64,000 nucleotides of DNA. Source: Mycolicibacterium duvalii. GTDB taxonomy: Bacteria > Actinomycetota > Actinomycetes > Mycobacteriales > Mycobacteriaceae. The DNA is taken from assembly GCF_010726645.1 (NCBI RefSeq), contig NZ_AP022563.1:2480001-2544000 (forward strand), read 5' to 3'. The notes under the pieces were generated by a model. That model did not search any database, had not been told where the DNA came from, and worked only from the letters and a program-made list of their open reading frames with translations. Within the stretch, counting starts at the first letter, position 1. Each line of letters opens with the position of its first letter. A program made the translations under genes and the position numbers. Positions 62,186-64,000 of this stretch are shown here, piece after piece.

Positions 62186-62288
62186 GCGCTTGCGCGAAGA
62201 GCCAACAAGACAGATGAGCGCTTGCGCGAAGAGCAAACAAAACAGATGAGCGCTTGCGCGAAGAGCAAACAAAACAGATGAGCGCTTG
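62181..62288. repeat. 32-bp tandem repeat between two convergent genes
   Basis: Three full units (62,181-62,212, 62,213-62,244, 62,245-62,276) and a 12-bp partial. Units 2 and 3 are identical; unit 1 differs at two bases. The core is GAGCGCTTGCGCGAAGAG followed by an A/C-rich linker. The array supplies the stop codon of the glucosyltransferase and abuts the stop codon of the acyltransferase. The core matches the iscS array at 18 of 21 positions, all three differences being transitions. Confidence 0.92.
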
Positions 62289-63026
62289 TCAGCGGTCGGC
62301 TTTCTTCCGTTCGATGTCGGCCAGTGCGGCCGCGAGTTCGGCGCGCTGGGCCGCCGAGGTCTCCCAGGACAGCTTGCGGTTCTTGACCACCTTGGCGGGC
62401 GCGCCCACCGCGATCGAGAAATCCGGGATCTCGCCGCGCACCACCGCGTGCGAGCCCAGTACGCAGCCGCGACCGATCGAGGTGTTGCGCAGGACCGTGA
62501 CCTTCACCCCGACCCACGTGTCGGGTCCGATCCGTACCGGCCCCTTGACGATGCCCTGATCCTTGATCGGCAGCTCGATGCTGTCCATCCGGTGGTCGAA
62601 ATCGCAGATGTAACACCAGTCGGCCATCAGCACCGAGTCACCCAGCTCGATGTCGAGATAGGTGTTGATGACGTTGTCACGACCCAGCACGACCTTGTCG
62701 CCGATGCGCAGCGAGCCCTCGTGACAGCGGATCGTGTTCTTGTCGCCGATGTGCACCCACCGGCCGATCTCCATCTGAGCCAGCTCCGGGGTGGCCTGAA
62801 TCTCCACGCCCTTGCCCAAGAACACCATTCCCCGGGTGATGACGTGCGGGTTGGCCAGCTTGAATTTCAGCAGCCGCCAATAGCGCACCAGGTACCACGG
62901 TGTGTAGGCGCGGTTTCTCACCACCCACTTCAGCGAGGCGGGCGTGATGAACTTGGCTTGCCGCGGGTCCCGCAGACGCGAGCCTCGCCAGCGCTTGTGC
63001 AGCGGCGCTCCCCACATCGTCGTCAT
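62289..63026 (-). CDS. Left-handed beta-helix (hexapeptide) acyltransferase, Rv3034c-like
   Basis: A 245-residue acyltransferase. Hexapeptide repeats form a left-handed beta-helix through the middle (GRWVHIGDKNTIRCHEGSLRIGDKVVLG, then GPVRIGPDTWVGVKVTVLRNTSIGRGCVLGSHAVV). The catalytic-type His is in CDFDHRMDS or GSHAVV. The ATG at 63,026 (MTTMWGAPLHKRW) is used; an upstream in-frame ATG would add 16 residues. In M. tuberculosis the gene lies in the MGLP cluster and is a candidate for acetylating or acylating the polysaccharide. Confidence 0.85.
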   Translation of the reverse strand: MTTMWGAPLHKRWRGSRLRDPRQAKFITPASLKWVVRNRAYTPWYLVRYWRLLKFKLANPHVITRGMVFLGKGVEIQATPELAQMEIGRWVHIGDKNTIRCHEGSLRIGDKVVLGRDNVINTYLDIELGDSVLMADWCYICDFDHRMDSIELPIKDQGIVKGPVRIGPDTWVGVKVTVLRNTSIGRGCVLGSHAVVRGEIPDFSIAVGAPAKVVKNRKLSWETSAAQRAELAAALADIERKKADR

Positions 63027-63127
63027 GGCCGGAAAGCCTACGCGAGCCGCAGGGTCGACAACGGTTACCCTCACGTGGGCTCGACAACGACACGCAGAGC
63101 CGCTCCGTGGACAGCAGAAGGGATCCC

Positions 63128-64000
63128 GTGCTCCGGCGAATCATCGTGGTGGCCGCGGCGACGCTGCTCACCGGAACGGTCGCAAGCTGCGGTAGCGCCG
63201 ACTCCTGGGTCGAGGCCAAGCCGGCCGAATCGTGGGCTGCGCAATACGCCGATGCCGCCAACAGCAGCCGGTCACCGGTGCGCGGAGCCGAACGGCTGCG
63301 CCTGGAGTGGAGCCGGTCGGTCAAAGGTGAGCTGGGCGCACAGGCCGCGTTCAGCCCGAGCGACTACCTGGCGCTCAACGCCCAGACCGAGGCTGGCTGC
63401 TCGCTGATGGTCTGGGAGGCCGACAATCGGGCGCGGCAACGCTGGTGCACCCGCTTGGTGCAGGGCGGTCCGGCGTCCAGCCCGCTGTTCGACGGGTTCG
63501 ACAACGTCTACATCGGCCAGCCCGGTGCGGTCCTGGCGTTCCCGCCGACGCAGTGGATCCGGTGGCGGCGACCGGTGATCGGCATGCCGACGACGATGCG
63601 CATCCTCGATCCCGGGCATCTGCTGGTGGTCACCCACCTGGGCCAGGCGCTGGTCTTCGACGCCCACCGCGGGACTGTGGTCGGGACGACGCTGGATCTG
63701 GTCGACGGTGTGGATCCGACCGACTCCGAGCGCGGGCTCGCCGATTGTCTGCCCGCCCGGCGGGGGTGCCCGGTCGCGGCCGCCCCCGCGTACTCCGATG
63801 CGTCCCGGCTGGTGGTGCTGACGCTGTGGGAGCCCGGCGCCGCGGAGCCGGTGCTGGTCGGGTTGCGCTACCGGCCCGGGCAGACACCGTTGCTGGCGCG
63901 CGAATGGACCAGCGACGCGGTCGGCGGCGGCCCGTTGGCCAGCCCCGTGCTCTCCGCCGACGGCGACACCGTCTACGTCAACGGGCGCGACGAGCGGCTG
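63128..64000 (+). CDS. PQQ-like beta-propeller lipoprotein (Rv3035-like), truncated by the window edge
   Basis: The first 291 codons are present and the frame is still open at 64,000. A signal peptide (VLRRIIVVAAATLLTGTVASC) ends in the lipobox VASC, so the protein is lipidated. The mature part reads as propeller blades: AFSPSDYLALNAQTEAGCSLMVWEADNRARQRWCTR, SSPLFDGFDNVYIGQPGAVLAF, ASPVLSADGDTVYVNGRDERL. The GTG at 63,128 has AGAAGG six to eleven bases upstream; a GTG at 63,107 in frame is an alternative. The function is unknown; its place next to the acyltransferase agrees with Rv3035. Confidence 0.82.
   Translation, partial: MLRRIIVVAAATLLTGTVASCGSADSWVEAKPAESWAAQYADAANSSRSPVRGAERLRLEWSRSVKGELGAQAAFSPSDYLALNAQTEAGCSLMVWEADNRARQRWCTRLVQGGPASSPLFDGFDNVYIGQPGAVLAFPPTQWIRWRRPVIGMPTTMRILDPGHLLVVTHLGQALVFDAHRGTVVGTTLDLVDGVDPTDSERGLADCLPARRGCPVAAAPAYSDASRLVVLTLWEPGAAEPVLVGLRYRPGQTPLLAREWTSDAVGGGPLASPVLSADGDTVYVNGRDERL

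Noticed and set aside
62181..62288. Short regularly spaced repeats considered as a CRISPR array
   Set aside because: Units are directly tandem with near-identical linkers instead of unique spacers, and no cas gene is near.

Overview
The window is a stretch of high-G+C chromosome from a mycobacterium outside the tuberculosis complex (Mycolicibacterium/Mycobacterium type). This rests on gene order. The genes follow, almost without a break, the order known in M. tuberculosis from Rv2969c to Rv3035: lipN, recG, ung, thiL, ddlA, gpsA, fbiD, ppk1, mutT1, hupB, leuDC, gltX, leuB, serA, ilvCNB, lppZ, gatB, pfkA, gatAC, ligA, mnmA, iscS, etfAB and the methylglucose lipopolysaccharide genes. The match to M. 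tuberculosis is from memory, not from a search. The esx/PPE block that lies between lpqA and mnmA in M. tuberculosis is absent. Coding density is very high, and many neighbours overlap by 4 nt (ATGA/GTGA). No stretch above 300 bp lacks a gene.

Layout. 1-9.7 kb: esterase, aldo-keto reductase, a carboxymuconolactone decarboxylase-like protein, a 3-hydroxyisobutyrate-dehydrogenase-like enzyme, an HNH protein, recG, a DAK2-domain kinase, ribosomal L28, a small lipoprotein and ung. 9.7-12.9 kb: thiL, a stand-alone AsnC-type ligand-binding domain and a DUF3515 protein. The last two are separated by an IS110-family element whose transposase is broken by two frameshifts but whose upstream non-coding end still folds like a bridge RNA. 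12.9-20 kb: ddlA, a Cys/Met PLP enzyme, gpsA, fbiD, ppk1, mutT1. 20-24 kb: hupB, leuD, leuC and the divergent IclR regulator. 23.9-26.5 kb: tRNA-Glu, tRNA-Gln, gltX and a fumarylacetoacetase-family gene. 26.5-36.4 kb: an MFS transporter, a membrane protein, serA-leuB, an FAD oxidoreductase, and ilvB-ilvN-ilvC behind a leader peptide and attenuator. 36.4-46.3 kb: a PH-domain membrane protein, DoxX, lppZ, a second carboxymuconolactone decarboxylase-like gene with two palindromic operators, gatB, a copper oxidase, pfkA, gatA, gatC and an ACT-domain protein. 46.3-58.4 kb: ligA, an acyl-CoA ligase, a MetE-like protein, a lipoprotein, mnmA, iscS, a putative ornithine-lipid acyltransferase pair and etfBA. 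58.5-64 kb: methyltransferase, GH57 enzyme and glucosyltransferase of methylglucose lipopolysaccharide, a hexapeptide acyltransferase and the start of a lipoprotein.

How the genes work together. Branched-chain amino acid synthesis is represented by ilvB, ilvN, ilvC, leuB, leuC and leuD, with serA beside them. Glutaminyl-tRNA supply is almost complete here: GltX, tRNA-Glu, tRNA-Gln and GatCAB, with MnmA/IscS for the 2-thiouridine of the same tRNAs. The most interesting item is the IS110 element at 11,047-12,331. It has a 5' stem-loop followed by two large-loop hairpins. The left strand of each loop carries a TAGG-containing segment matching one of the two element/chromosome junctions. The insertion kept both the upstream stop codon and the downstream ribosome binding site.
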